64,000 nucleotides of DNA from contig NZ_JAFKFW010000023.1 of assembly GCF_017308015.1 (NCBI RefSeq), positions 20,667 to 84,666 on the forward strand. Reading direction: 5' to 3'. Source of the DNA: Allobosea sp. (lineage in GTDB: Bacteria; Pseudomonadota; Alphaproteobacteria; Rhizobiales; Beijerinckiaceae). The notes beneath the pieces were generated by a model. The model was not told where the DNA came from and ran no database searches. It was given only the letters and a program-made list of their open reading frames with translations. Shown piece by piece: positions 47,615-56,985 of the stretch. The translations under genes and the position numbers were made by a program. Within the stretch, counting starts at the first letter, position 1; each line of letters begins with the position of its first letter.

Positions 47615-48259
47615 TCAGCCCTCCCGGGGCGGCGCGCCGGAATGCAGCGTGGTCACCCAGATCGCGCGGGCTATCGTCTGCTCGGGATTGTCGAACATGT
47701 GCGGCACGATGCTGGGGAAGCAGACGCTGTCCCCCGCATCCAGGATATGGGGTTCGTGATCGAGCCAGATCCGGATCCGGCCGGCGAGCACGTAGACCGC
47801 TTTCTCCCCGACATGCTGGACGAAGTCGGCGCCTGACGACGCACCCGGATTGAGCGTCAGTTCGTAGATCTCGAGCGCTCCGCCCTGGGCCGGCGTCAGT
47901 GATTCCTTGAGCACGCCGCTCGCCGTCAGGCGCAGCAGGCGCCGGTCGTTCCGGCGCACGATGTATTGCGACGACGGATCGGGTGCGTGCGGCTCGAAGA
48001 AATGGGAGATCGGCACACCGAGCGCGATGCTGAGCAGCCGCAGGGTGCGGATGGAGGGCGAAGCGAGCGCCCGCTCCAGCTGGCTGATCATGCCATTGGA
48101 GAGCCCCGTGCGCTGCGCCAGTTCCTGAATCGAGAGCCCGGCACGCTGCCGCAGCATCCGAACCGTCTCGCCGAGCCGATGCTCGGCATCCTCGGGCAAG
48201 ACGATCGCCTCGCCCGCACTCTTCCCCGAAGCGCCCGTCCCCGTGGCGTTCCTGCTCAT
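47615..48259 (-). CDS. XRE-cupin transcriptional regulator
   Basis: The product has 214 residues. The N-terminal helix-turn-helix (VRMLRQRAGLSIQELAQRTG, LSNGMISQLERALASPSIRT) is followed by a C-terminal cupin (ELTLNPGASSGADFVQHVGE, LDAGDSVCFPSIVPHMFDNP), as in PuuR/ClgR-like regulators that sense small metabolites. It is divergent from the peptide-type ABC operon at 48464 and probably controls it. Confidence 0.88.
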   Translation of the reverse strand: MSRNATGTGASGKSAGEAIVLPEDAEHRLGETVRMLRQRAGLSIQELAQRTGLSNGMISQLERALASPSIRTLRLLSIALGVPISHFFEPHAPDPSSQYIVRRNDRRLLRLTASGVLKESLTPAQGGALEIYELTLNPGASSGADFVQHVGEKAVYVLAGRIRIWLDHEPHILDAGDSVCFPSIVPHMFDNPEQTIARAIWVTTLHSGAPPREG

Positions 48260-48340
48260 CGATCGCCTCTCAGCCTGTCTTCCGAAGCGCCTAGAACAAC
48301 CGCTCGACCTTGGCGCGCAGGGCGGTGCATGTCAGAGCGA

Positions 48341-48369
48341 TTGACAGGCAATTTTAGCCGTGTTGAATT
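48341..48369 (+). promoter_or_regulatory. Candidate promoter of ABC operon
   Basis: TTGACA (48341-48346) and TGAATT (48364-48369) are 17 bp apart, in the gap between the XRE-cupin gene and the binding-protein gene. The -35 box is a perfect match and the -10 box is weak. Confidence 0.35.
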
Positions 48370-48463
48370 CATCACAATAAAAGTCAAGGGGATTGAAATT
48401 CTGCCTGCTCCGCGTCGTGAGAACACGTCGCGGACCCGCGGTTTCATTGGGAGCGAGCACATC

Positions 48464-50116
48464 ATGTCCGACGGATATTCTGGAGTCACGGGCCCCACGC
48501 GCCGCGGCGCTCTGGCGATGGGCATGGGTCTTGCCGCCGGCATCGGCCTACCGGCCTCGTTGCGGGCGGCCCAGCCCCCTTCCGAGCCGAAGGGACAGGT
48601 CGTCGCCGGCCTGTCGCAGGAGCCGACCGTCTTCCATCCGCTGATGCCCGGCATCGAGGTCGACCAGGGCGTCTGGTGGCAGCTCTTCAGCACGCTCTGG
48701 TACATCGACCCGCAGGGCCGCTTCCAGCCGGACCTCGCCAAGGAGGTGCCGACCCTCGAGAACGGCGGACTCTCCGCCGACGGCCTGACCTGGAAGGTCA
48801 AGCTGCGCAACGACGCCAAATGGCATGACGGCACGCCCTTCACCGCCGAAGACGTCAAGTTCAGCATCGACCTGATCAACAACACCGCCTTCCGCGCCCG
48901 TAACCGGGTCGGGCACAGCCTCGTCCACGACATCAAGGTGGTCGCGCCGGACGAGATTCACTGGCGCATGGAGAGCGCCTATTCGCCATATATGTCGATC
49001 CTGTCGCTGTTCTTCATCGTGCCCAAGCACGCGCTGGAGAAGGCGTCCGATCCCAATGCCTCACCCTTCAACAACGCACCGATCGGGACCGGTCCATTCC
49101 GCTGGGGTGAGCGCGTGCCGGGCGACCACATCCAGCTCCTCGCCAACAAGGCCTACCACGGGCGCGGGCCCTTCTTGGAGCGCGTGATCTTCAAATACGT
49201 TCCCGACCTGACCGTGCTCTACACCCAGTTCCGCACCGGCCAGATCGACTACACCGGTATCCAGGGCGTGCTGCCCAACTTCGTCAAGGAAGCGAAGACC
49301 CTGCCGGGCCGCAGGATCTCGGTCTCGCCGACAGCATCGGTCGAGCATATTGCGCCCAATCTCGAATTCGGGCCGCTCGCCGACCGGTCGGTGCGGGAGG
49401 CGCTCTATCTCGCCATCAACAAGAAGGGGCTGATCGACGCACTCAACTACGGGCTGCCGACGCCGACGGAATCCTTCGTGCCGCAGCAGGCCTGGTCCTT
49501 CAACAAGGATCTGCCGGCCCATGCCTACGACGCAGCCAAGGCCAACTCCATTCTCGACGCAGCAGGCTGGAAGCGCGGCTCCGGCGGCGTCCGCGAGAAG
49601 AACGGCGTCCGGCTGGAATTCAGCAACTCGACCACCAGCGGCAATGCCGTGCGCGAGCAGACACAGCAGCTCCTGATGCAGGACTGGAAAGCGATCGGCG
49701 CCTCGCTGCGGATCAGCAACATGCCCGCCGCGGTGATCTGGGGCGAGTTCTGGCAGCAATCGAAATTCCAGTCGGTGATCGTCGGCGTCAATTTCATGCT
49801 GGGCAGCGATCCGGACGTGACGCCGCGCTTCGGCTCCGGCGCGATCCCGGCCAAGGGCGGGCGCGGCTACAACACCTACCAGTACCAGAACAAGGAAGCC
49901 GATCGGCTGCTGGCCGAGGGTGCGGCCCAGTTTGACCTCGCCGAGCGCAAGAAGAGCTATGGCGCGTTGCAGAAGCTGATCCGCGACGACCTCGCGATCC
50001 TGCCGCTGTTCCAGTCAGCCATCGCCGAAGGCACCAAGGAGGGACTGCAGGGCTTCGCGGCCAACATCAACACCTCCTCCAACTGCTGGAACATGCGGGA
50101 GTGGTACTGGGCCTGA
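48464..50116 (+). CDS. Peptide/opine-type ABC transporter substrate-binding protein
   Basis: The product has 550 residues from the ATG at 48464. A Tat-type signal (TRRGALAMGMGLAAGIGLPA) is followed by a family 5 solute-binding protein (DppA/OppA): PDLAKEVPTLENGGLSADGL, TWKVKLRNDAKWHDGTPFTA, EDVKFSIDLINN. It is periplasmic and delivers ligand to the permeases encoded next. Oxidase and reductase genes in the same run suggest an amino-acid- or imino-acid-derived ligand, not ordinary peptides (inference). Confidence 0.9.
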   Translation: MSDGYSGVTGPTRRGALAMGMGLAAGIGLPASLRAAQPPSEPKGQVVAGLSQEPTVFHPLMPGIEVDQGVWWQLFSTLWYIDPQGRFQPDLAKEVPTLENGGLSADGLTWKVKLRNDAKWHDGTPFTAEDVKFSIDLINNTAFRARNRVGHSLVHDIKVVAPDEIHWRMESAYSPYMSILSLFFIVPKHALEKASDPNASPFNNAPIGTGPFRWGERVPGDHIQLLANKAYHGRGPFLERVIFKYVPDLTVLYTQFRTGQIDYTGIQGVLPNFVKEAKTLPGRRISVSPTASVEHIAPNLEFGPLADRSVREALYLAINKKGLIDALNYGLPTPTESFVPQQAWSFNKDLPAHAYDAAKANSILDAAGWKRGSGGVREKNGVRLEFSNSTTSGNAVREQTQQLLMQDWKAIGASLRISNMPAAVIWGEFWQQSKFQSVIVGVNFMLGSDPDVTPRFGSGAIPAKGGRGYNTYQYQNKEADRLLAEGAAQFDLAERKKSYGALQKLIRDDLAILPLFQSAIAEGTKEGLQGFAANINTSSNCWNMREWYWA

Positions 50117-50143
50117 CGGCCGGAAGAACGAGATCGCGCCGCG

Positions 50144-51094
50144 ATGCTTCCCTATCTCATCCGCCGGCTCGGGCAGGCGCTGGTGCTCCTGCTCATCGTC
50201 TCGATGCTCGGCTTCGCCATCCTGCATCTGGCGCCGGGCGGGCCGCTGTCGCAGTTCGCCCTGTCGTCGCAGATGTCGCCGGAGGATATCGCGCGGATCT
50301 CGCGTCAACTCGGCCTGGACCGGCCCCTGCCGGTCCAGTATGCCGACTGGCTCTGGCGCATGCTGCAAGGCGACTGGGGCACCTCCTATCGCGACGGCAG
50401 CGCCGTACTCTCCGTCATCGGCTCGCATCTCAGGGCCACTTTCGAGCTGATGGCAACGGCGACGCTGATCGCTTGCCTGCTCGGCTGCTGGATCGGCATC
50501 CTCGGCGCGATCCGGCGCTATTCGCTGTTCGATACGCTCGCCACCGTGGGGGCGATGATCGCGCTCTCGATCCCCACCTTCTGGTTCGGTCTGGTCACGA
50601 TCTACGTCTTCTCGGTCACGCTCGGCTGGCTGCCGGCCGGCAACCGCCACACGGTCGGCGACGATTCCGTGCTCGACCTGCTGCATCACCTGATCGCCCC
50701 CGCCCTCGTGCTCGCGCTGGTCGAGACGGCGATCTGGGCCCGTTTCATGCGCTCCTCCATGCTCGACGTCATCGGCCAGGACTATATCCGCACCGCCCGG
50801 GCCAAGGGCCTGCCGGAATGGAGCGTCCTGTCGCGGCATGCGCTACGCAACGCGCTGCTGCCGATGATCACCGTCGCCGGCCTGCAGTTCCCGACCCTGC
50901 TCGGCGGTGCGCTCGTCGCCGAGACGGTATTCACTTGGCCCGGCATGGGCCGGCTCTTCCTCGATTCCATCGCCTATCGCGACTACCCGGTGGTGATGGG
51001 CATCCTGATGCTCTCGGCCACGATGGTGATGCTCGGCTCGCTCCTCGCCGACCTGCTCTATGCGGTGGTCGACCCGCGGATCCGGATGGAGTGA
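50144..51094 (+). CDS. ABC transporter permease (DppB type)
   Basis: This 316-residue integral membrane protein has six predicted helices, starting YLIRRLGQALVLLLIVSMLG. The EAA loop with the ABC-docking Gly is in YIRTARAKGLPEWSVLSRHA, and the end is DPRIRME as in DppB/OppB. It starts 27 bp after the binding protein gene. Confidence 0.92.
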   Translation: MLPYLIRRLGQALVLLLIVSMLGFAILHLAPGGPLSQFALSSQMSPEDIARISRQLGLDRPLPVQYADWLWRMLQGDWGTSYRDGSAVLSVIGSHLRATFELMATATLIACLLGCWIGILGAIRRYSLFDTLATVGAMIALSIPTFWFGLVTIYVFSVTLGWLPAGNRHTVGDDSVLDLLHHLIAPALVLALVETAIWARFMRSSMLDVIGQDYIRTARAKGLPEWSVLSRHALRNALLPMITVAGLQFPTLLGGALVAETVFTWPGMGRLFLDSIAYRDYPVVMGILMLSATMVMLGSLLADLLYAVVDPRIRME

Positions 51095-51098
51095 GGCG

Positions 51099-51986
51099 AT
51101 GAGCATGCAAGCCGCCGCCGTTTCGGCCGAACCGGCGCCCGCCGCCTCCACGAACACCGCCTGGCGGCGCTTTTATCGCCACCGGCTCGCCATGGCCGGC
51201 ACGGCCACGATCGTCGTCCTGGCCCTGGGCTCGATCTTCGGCCCGTTCCTGCTGCCCTTCGACGACACTCATATCGACATCCTGCAGCGCTTCGCGCCGC
51301 CGCTCTCCGGCGTGCATGTGTTGGGCACGGACGAACTCGGTCGCGACATCCTCGCCCGGCTGATGATGGGCGGGCGCATCTCGCTCGCGATCGGCTTCCT
51401 CGCCATGGCGGTCGCGATGGCGATCGGCATCGCGGTCGGCGTCGTCGCCGGCTTCTATGGCGGCTGGCTCGGCTCCGCGCTGATGCGCTTCGTCGATGCA
51501 GTGCTATGCTTCCCGGCGATCTTCCTGCTGCTGGCGCTGGCGGCGCTCACCGAGCCCGGCATCGTCGCGACCACGCTGCTGATCGCCGCGACCTCCTGGA
51601 TGAACGTCGCCCGCATCGTCGAGGCCCAGATCCGCTCCCTGCGCGAGCGTGACTTCGCCGTGGCGGCCCGCTCCGTGGGCGCAAGCAACCTCTACATCAT
51701 GTTCCGGAGCCTGCTGCCGAACGCGATGGCGCCGATCGTGGTGGCGGCAACGCTCAACGTCGCCAAGGCGATCCTGCTCGAATCCTATATCAGCTTCCTT
51801 GGCTACGGCATCCAGCCTCCGGCCTCGAGCTGGGGCAACATGCTGAACAACGCCCAGATCTACCTGACGAGCGCACCCTGGCTCGCGCTCCTGCCCGGCA
51901 TCGCGATCACGCTCGCGGTGACGAGCTTCAACTTCATCGGCGACGGCCTGCGCGACGCGCTCGACCCGCGCCTGGACATCAACTGA
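51099..51986 (+). CDS. ABC transporter permease (DppC type)
   Basis: The product has 295 residues from the ATG at 51099. FYRHRLAMAGTATIVVLALG starts the first helix. LGTDELGRDILARLMMGGRI is the DppC signature and REREFAVAARSVGASNLYIM-type sequence (here RERDFAVAARSVGASN) is the docking loop. No ATPase gene follows in the run, so the transporter must use ATPases encoded elsewhere. Confidence 0.92.
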   Translation: MSMQAAAVSAEPAPAASTNTAWRRFYRHRLAMAGTATIVVLALGSIFGPFLLPFDDTHIDILQRFAPPLSGVHVLGTDELGRDILARLMMGGRISLAIGFLAMAVAMAIGIAVGVVAGFYGGWLGSALMRFVDAVLCFPAIFLLLALAALTEPGIVATTLLIAATSWMNVARIVEAQIRSLRERDFAVAARSVGASNLYIMFRSLLPNAMAPIVVAATLNVAKAILLESYISFLGYGIQPPASSWGNMLNNAQIYLTSAPWLALLPGIAITLAVTSFNFIGDGLRDALDPRLDIN

Positions 51987-52037
51987 CGCCAACCTTCACC
52001 GCCGCTGCGGCCCCCAGGCCCGTCTCAGGAGTTCCCC

Positions 52038-53366
52038 ATGTCCCCGCCGGTCAACCGCATTCCTAGCGACGAGCGCCTGCCGGAAGCCGTCGACGTCGTG
52101 GTCATCGGCGGCGGCGTGATCGGCATCTCCAGCGCCTATCATCTCGCCCGGAGGGGGCTTTCCGTCGCTCTGGTCGAGAAAGGTCATGTCGCGGGCGAGC
52201 AGTCGAGCCGCAACTGGGGCTGGTGCCGCCAGCAGGGGCGCGCCCGCGCCGAGATCCCCCTCGCCCGCGAGGCCCTGCGCCTGTGGGAGGAACTGCAGGA
52301 GGAGGCCGGCGCCGATACCGGCTTCCGCCGTACCGGCGTGCTCTTCCTGACCAAGGACCCCAAGGAAGCGGCCGACTGGGAACGCTGGGCGGGAATCGCG
52401 CGCGAGCAGCAGGTCCATTCCACCCTGCTGACGCCGGCGCAGGTCGCCGAAGCCCTGCCTGCGAACACCGAGACCTGGGTCGCCGGCCTGCATACCCCGA
52501 GCGACGGCCGGGCCGAGCCCTCGATGGCGGTGCCTGCGCTCGCGTTGGCTGCGCGCAAGCGCGGCGTCACCATCCATCAGGGCTGCGCGGCCCGCGGGCT
52601 GGAGACGACGGGCGGCGCGGTCAGCGCCGTCGTCACCGAGAAGGGCACGATCCGCACCCAGGCCGTTCTGCTCGCAGGCGGCGCCTGGTCCTCGCTGTTC
52701 TGCCGGCGCCACGGCATCGACCTGCCGATCGGGCTGGTCGACGCCACCGCCTGCCGCACCACCCCGGCGCCCGAATTCACCGAAGGCGCGCTCGGCACCA
52801 CGGCCTATTGCATCCGCCGCCGGCTCGACGGCGGCCTGACCCTGGCCCTGCGCGGGCGCGGCACCGTCAACCTCACGCCCGACATCCTGCGCTACGCCAA
52901 GGCCTTCTGGCCGACCTTCAAGCAGCGCCGCGCCGGACTGAAGCTGCGGCTGGGCGCCGATTTCTTCAAGCAACTCTTCGGCAGCGCCAACTGGCGCCTG
53001 GACCAGCCCTCGCCTTTCGAGGCCGTGCGCGTACAGGATCCGGCCCCCGACATGGAGCTGGTGAATGCGGCGCTGGCGGCGCTGATCGAGAGCAATCCCG
53101 CACTGAAGGATATCCGCATCGCCGAGGCCTGGGGCGGCACCATTGATTCGACGCCCGACACCGTGCCGGTGATCTCGGCCGTTCCGCACCTGCGGGGCTT
53201 CTTCCTCGCCACCGGCTTCTCGGGCCATGGTTTCGGCATCGGCCCGGCAGCCGGCAAGCTCGCCGCCGACATCGTCCGGGGCGACACGCCGCTGGTCGAC
53301 CCCGCCGCCTACAGCTACGAGCGGCTGGTCGACGGCCGCCCGCTGGCGCCTGTCGGATTGTTCTGA
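52038..53366 (+). CDS. FAD-dependent amino/imino acid oxidase (DadA-like)
   Basis: This 442-residue protein starts with the FAD Rossmann motif VVVIGGGVIGISSAYHLARR, followed by VALVEKGHVAGEQSSRNWGW. The C-terminal half ends with TPDTVPVISAVPHLRGFFLA and TGFSGHGFGIGPAAGKL, the second FAD contact. It belongs to the DAO family of D-amino acid or sarcosine-type oxidases/dehydrogenases. It follows the ABC permeases by 51 bp and probably oxidises the imported compound. Confidence 0.9.
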   Translation: MSPPVNRIPSDERLPEAVDVVVIGGGVIGISSAYHLARRGLSVALVEKGHVAGEQSSRNWGWCRQQGRARAEIPLAREALRLWEELQEEAGADTGFRRTGVLFLTKDPKEAADWERWAGIAREQQVHSTLLTPAQVAEALPANTETWVAGLHTPSDGRAEPSMAVPALALAARKRGVTIHQGCAARGLETTGGAVSAVVTEKGTIRTQAVLLAGGAWSSLFCRRHGIDLPIGLVDATACRTTPAPEFTEGALGTTAYCIRRRLDGGLTLALRGRGTVNLTPDILRYAKAFWPTFKQRRAGLKLRLGADFFKQLFGSANWRLDQPSPFEAVRVQDPAPDMELVNAALAALIESNPALKDIRIAEAWGGTIDSTPDTVPVISAVPHLRGFFLATGFSGHGFGIGPAAGKLAADIVRGDTPLVDPAAYSYERLVDGRPLAPVGLF

Positions 53367-53376
53367 GGCCGTCGGC

Positions 53377-54303
53377 ATGACCATTCTCTACAAGGCGAGT
53401 GCCGAGCGGGCGGAACAATGGGCCCAGGCCTTCGCCCGGCAGGCCCCCGACATCCCCTTCCGCATCTGGCCGGATATCGGCGATCCCGCGGCCGTCGAGT
53501 ATCTCTTGCTCTGGCAGCCGCCGGAGCGGATCGCGGAGACCTTTCCGAACCTGAAGATGGTGTTCTCGGTCGGGGCCGGCGTCGACCAGCTCGATTTCAG
53601 CAAACTGCCGCCCGGATTGCCGGTCGTGCGCATGCTCGAGCCCGGCATCGCCGAGAGCATGGCCGAGTTTGTCTGCATGGCGACCCTGATGCTGCACCGT
53701 GACATGGTCGCCTATCTCGACCAGCAGCGCCGGCGGCTATGGCGCGAGATCCAGGTCCAACCCGGCGCGCGTCGCCGCGTCGGCATCCTCGGGCTCGGGC
53801 AGCTCGGCCAGGCGAGCCTGACAAAGCTGCGGTCCTTCGGCTTTCCCCTCTCCGGCTGGAACCGCTCGCCACGCCAGATCGAGGGCGTCGCCTGCTTCAC
53901 CGGGGCGGACGAACTGCCGGCCTTCCTGGCGCAGGTGGACATCCTGATCTGCCTGCTGCCATTGACCGATGCGACGCGCGGCATCCTCAACGCGCGGCTG
54001 TTCGCTGCACTGCCGCCGGGCGCCGCTATTATCAATGTCGGGCGCGGCGGCCATCTCGTCGAGGCGGATCTCCTGGCGGCGCTGGAAACCGGGCAGCTTT
54101 CGGGCGCGATGATCGACGTTCTCGATCCCGAACCGCCGCCGGCGGAGCACCCGTTCTGGCGGCATCCGCGCATCGTGATGACACCCCACATCGCCAGCAT
54201 GACGCGACCGGAGGGCGGGGCCGCCTTCGTGCTCGAGACGATCGAGCGCCACCGCAGAGGGCTCCCGATCGAGGGCCTCGTCCCGCGTGGTCAGGAATAC
54301 TGA
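53377..54303 (+). CDS. ghrA: Glyoxylate/hydroxypyruvate reductase (GhrA-like)
   Basis: The product has 308 residues from the ATG at 53377. GAGVDQLDFSKLPPGLPVVR, the Rossmann loop VGILGLGQLGQASLTKLRSF, ICLLPLTDATRGIL, INVGRGGHLVEADLLAALET with the catalytic Arg, and TPHIASMTRP with the catalytic His match GhrA. It reduces glyoxylate or hydroxypyruvate, which fits as a step after the upstream oxidase. It starts 10 bp after that gene. Confidence 0.88.
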   Translation: MTILYKASAERAEQWAQAFARQAPDIPFRIWPDIGDPAAVEYLLLWQPPERIAETFPNLKMVFSVGAGVDQLDFSKLPPGLPVVRMLEPGIAESMAEFVCMATLMLHRDMVAYLDQQRRRLWREIQVQPGARRRVGILGLGQLGQASLTKLRSFGFPLSGWNRSPRQIEGVACFTGADELPAFLAQVDILICLLPLTDATRGILNARLFAALPPGAAIINVGRGGHLVEADLLAALETGQLSGAMIDVLDPEPPPAEHPFWRHPRIVMTPHIASMTRPEGGAAFVLETIERHRRGLPIEGLVPRGQEY

Positions 54304-54629
54304 GCGCACGACTCCTGTTAGCGGCCCACCACCCGTCCGGGCCTTCCGTACGGGCTTTGCCACAACAACTGCCGGCAGATGCGTGAAGCTGCCTATGGCT
54401 TGGTGACAGGCTCCGGAGTCGCCCGCCCCGTGGCGACTACCCACAGTGCCCGTTTTGCCGTTTCACCAACGGTGATTTTCCGTCAGAAGCCCTATGTCCC
54501 GTATCGGGCTCGCTGCCGTCCGCTTCCGGAGAAAGCACCAAGGTCTGGTTATCGCGCAAGGCAGGTGTCAGATCTGCGCGCATAAGGCAGAGTGCGAATC
54601 TGGTTTTTGGTGTCGCGGGGAAGGCGACT
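54304..54629. other. Intergenic region, no gene seen
   Basis: 326 bp between the GhrA-like gene and the FGGY kinase. Two open frames exist here but have arginine-rich translations and no good starts. It presumably holds the kinase promoter. I could not identify clear boxes. Confidence 0.4.
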
Positions 54630-55994
54630 ATGCATTCCGGCGTCACAGCCGTGCTCGACATCGGCAAGACCAACAGCAAGGTCCTGGCGTTCGACACGGC
54701 CCTCAATCTCGTAGCGACCTGTGACACCGCCTCGGTCAGCGACGGCGCACATCTCGACACGACGCATGGCTGGGCGTTCATCCAGGCGAGCCTGAAGACG
54801 ATCGCAAAGCGGTTTCGGCTTTCCGCAATCGTCCCGACGACGCATGGCGCGACGTTTGCCGTCATGGGCAAGAGCGGGCTCGCTCATCCGATCATCGATT
54901 ACGAGCAACCCATCCCAGCGGCGATTTCGGCCGACTATGACAGGCTGCGGCCAGATTTTGCGGAAAGCTTCTCGCCCGCACTGCCACTCGGCCTCAATGC
55001 CGGACGGCAGCTTTTCGCGCTCGATCGCTCGCTTCCAGGCCTCTTCGAGAGCGCTCGCGCGCTCATCGCCTATCCCCAGTACTGGGCCTGGAAGCTCGGC
55101 GGCGAACTGGCCCTGGACGTGTCGTCGCTCGGATGCCACACCGACCTCTGGGCTCCCTTGAAGGGCGGCCCGTCCTCGCTTTCCGCCACCATGGGCTGGG
55201 ATCGCCTGCTCCCGCCAGCCAGCCCGGCCTGGACGGTGCTTGGCGAAGCCGGGCCGGCGCTCGGCCTGCCCGGCCCGTGCCGGATTCTAACCGGCATTCA
55301 TGACAGCAACGCCGCCCTGCTGCGCTATATCGCTGGATCGCGGGAGCCTTTCGCGCTCGTCAGCACGGGAACCTGGTTCGTCTGCTTCAATCCGGAAGGC
55401 GATCTATCCGGCCTTCCTGCCGGGCGCGACACGCTGGCGAATGTCGACGCGCTCGGGCGCCCCGTCGCCTCGGCCCGCTTCATGGGCGGACGTGAATATG
55501 CCGCGATCGCGGGGCTCGACGGGCAGGCTGGGATAGAGGAGCTGCGCGCGGTCGTTGCCACGGGCCTTTTCGCACTGCCGTGCTTCGCTGCGGGCGGGCC
55601 CTTCGTCGGCGCGCGCGGAGTCGTTCGCGGGGCGCCGTCAGGGCAGGCGCAGCTGACGGCGCTGGCCGAGCTCTATTGCGCCCTGATGACCTGCGAGTGC
55701 CTTGCCCTGACCGGCCCCGTCCGCAAGCTCTATGTCGACGGCCCCTTCGCCACCCACCCGCTTTACCTCGGGGCGCTCGCGACGCTTCTGCCGGAAACGC
55801 GCATCCTTGCCGCGCAGGACCGGCACGGCACCGGCATCGGTGCGGCGCTGCTTGCACATTGGCCGTCCGAGGCCGGCCTGCTGCCCGATTACGCACTGGC
55901 TGCTCAGGGCATCCCGGCGCTCGACCTGGATCTCGGCCCCTATCAGCAGACCTGGCGCGGGATGGTCGCCGAGAGGATGATCTCAGGAGGCTGA
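54630..55994 (+). CDS. FGGY-family carbohydrate kinase (rhamnulokinase-like)
   Basis: This 454-residue sugar kinase opens with VTAVLDIGKTNSKVLAFDTA, the phosphate-1 loop. It continues ILTGIHDSNAALLRYIAGSR, FALVSTGTWFVCFNPEG and KLYVDGPFATHPLYL. The short C-terminus is like rhizobial RhaK. With rhaD and rhaI nearby it is probably the L-rhamnulose kinase. Its end overlaps the convergent regulator gene by 12 bp. Confidence 0.85.
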   Translation: MHSGVTAVLDIGKTNSKVLAFDTALNLVATCDTASVSDGAHLDTTHGWAFIQASLKTIAKRFRLSAIVPTTHGATFAVMGKSGLAHPIIDYEQPIPAAISADYDRLRPDFAESFSPALPLGLNAGRQLFALDRSLPGLFESARALIAYPQYWAWKLGGELALDVSSLGCHTDLWAPLKGGPSSLSATMGWDRLLPPASPAWTVLGEAGPALGLPGPCRILTGIHDSNAALLRYIAGSREPFALVSTGTWFVCFNPEGDLSGLPAGRDTLANVDALGRPVASARFMGGREYAAIAGLDGQAGIEELRAVVATGLFALPCFAAGGPFVGARGVVRGAPSGQAQLTALAELYCALMTCECLALTGPVRKLYVDGPFATHPLYLGALATLLPETRILAAQDRHGTGIGAALLAHWPSEAGLLPDYALAAQGIPALDLDLGPYQQTWRGMVAERMISGG

Positions 55995-56792
55995 ACCGAT
56001 CGTCGGAACCTTGCCATCAGCCGCCATGACCCTCACGTCGGGGCAAAGGTTACGAAGCAGCGTGATCTCGGCCTCGCCAGCGCCGCTGTCGGTAATGACG
56101 ATGTCGATGTCCGCGAGCGGGGCGACGAGCATCGAAGACCGCATCCTGAGCTTCGAACTATCCGCCAGCACCACGACGCGCTCGGCCCGGCGCACCAGCT
56201 TCTGCGCCGCGCGGGCGATGAGCGGGTCCATCTCGGTCGCGCCGGCACGACCGAGTCCATAGCAGCTCATGAATAGCACCTCGCCGGCAAAGCTTTCGGT
56301 GCCGTCATGCTCGAAGGAGCTCAAGATGATGTTGTGCTCGGGATAGACGGTTCCGCTCGGAATCGTCACGCGGCAGCCGGGGCGCACCGAGAGCAGCTCG
56401 CCGGCGATCGAGAACGAGTTGGTCAGCACGTCGAGGCTGCGCCCGCGCAGCAGCCTCGCCAGCTCGAAAGTCGTCGATCCGGCATTCAGGATCACGCTCA
56501 TGCCGTCCTCGATCAGCGTCGCCGCCTCGCGAGCGATCGCCTCCTTCTGCGCGACATTGACATCGCGGCTCATGGCGAAGGGCACGCCCGCGAGCTGATG
56601 CTGATGGCGTGGCCGCAATGCTTCCGCGCCGCCGCGTACGCGGCGTAACTCGCCGTTGCGGTCAAGCGCGGCGATATCGCGCCGGATCGTCGCCTCCGAC
56701 GCATCCAGCATGTCGACGAGATCAGACAGGGCGATAATGGAGCGCTCGTTGGTCAGCTTGACGATCAGCCTGTGCCGTTCGCGTTCGAGCAT
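55983..56792 (-). CDS. DeoR-family regulator of the rhamnose genes
   Basis: The product has 269 residues. The N-terminal DeoR helix-turn-helix, ALSDLVDMLDASEATIRRDI and GELRRVRGGAEAL, is followed by a sugar-phosphate-sensing domain (GMSVILNAGSTTFELARLL, VVLADSSKLRMRSSML). It is divergent from rhaD-rhaI and convergent with the kinase gene, and probably represses the pathway, as rhizobial RhaR does. Confidence 0.88.
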   Translation of the reverse strand: MLERERHRLIVKLTNERSIIALSDLVDMLDASEATIRRDIAALDRNGELRRVRGGAEALRPRHQHQLAGVPFAMSRDVNVAQKEAIAREAATLIEDGMSVILNAGSTTFELARLLRGRSLDVLTNSFSIAGELLSVRPGCRVTIPSGTVYPEHNIILSSFEHDGTESFAGEVLFMSCYGLGRAGATEMDPLIARAAQKLVRRAERVVVLADSSKLRMRSSMLVAPLADIDIVITDSGAGEAEITLLRNLCPDVRVMAADGKVPTIGSAS

Positions 56793-56903
56793 CGTCTTCC
56801 GGTCCCCTGCCCTTGCATGATGTCTGTCGCAGTCCCTCGCGACTCCATCCTAGCACCCGCGGCGCCATCCCGGGTGAAAGACGATGACAGAAATTGATCG
56901 AAC

Positions 56904-56932
56904 TTGACAACTCTTGATGGTTTGCGATGAGA
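56904..56932 (+). promoter_or_regulatory. Candidate rhaD promoter
   Basis: TTGACA (56904-56909) with ATGAGA (56927-56932) 17 bp further. This places transcription start before the ATG at 56986 and after the ATG at 56914, supporting the later start codon for rhaD. Confidence 0.4.
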
Positions 56933-56985
56933 TTGCGGAAAGGCCGCCGAAGAGCGCCTGCGGAAACGTCGAAGTCGAGGATATC

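Noticed and set aside
50101-51102. 333-codon plus-strand frame overlapping the DppB permease gene
   Set aside because: Arg/Pro-rich frame; the other frame has membrane helices and the permease docking loop.
51996-53384. 462-codon open frame antisense to the FAD oxidase gene
   Set aside because: Gly/Arg/Asp-rich shadow with no motifs; the plus-strand gene has both FAD signatures.
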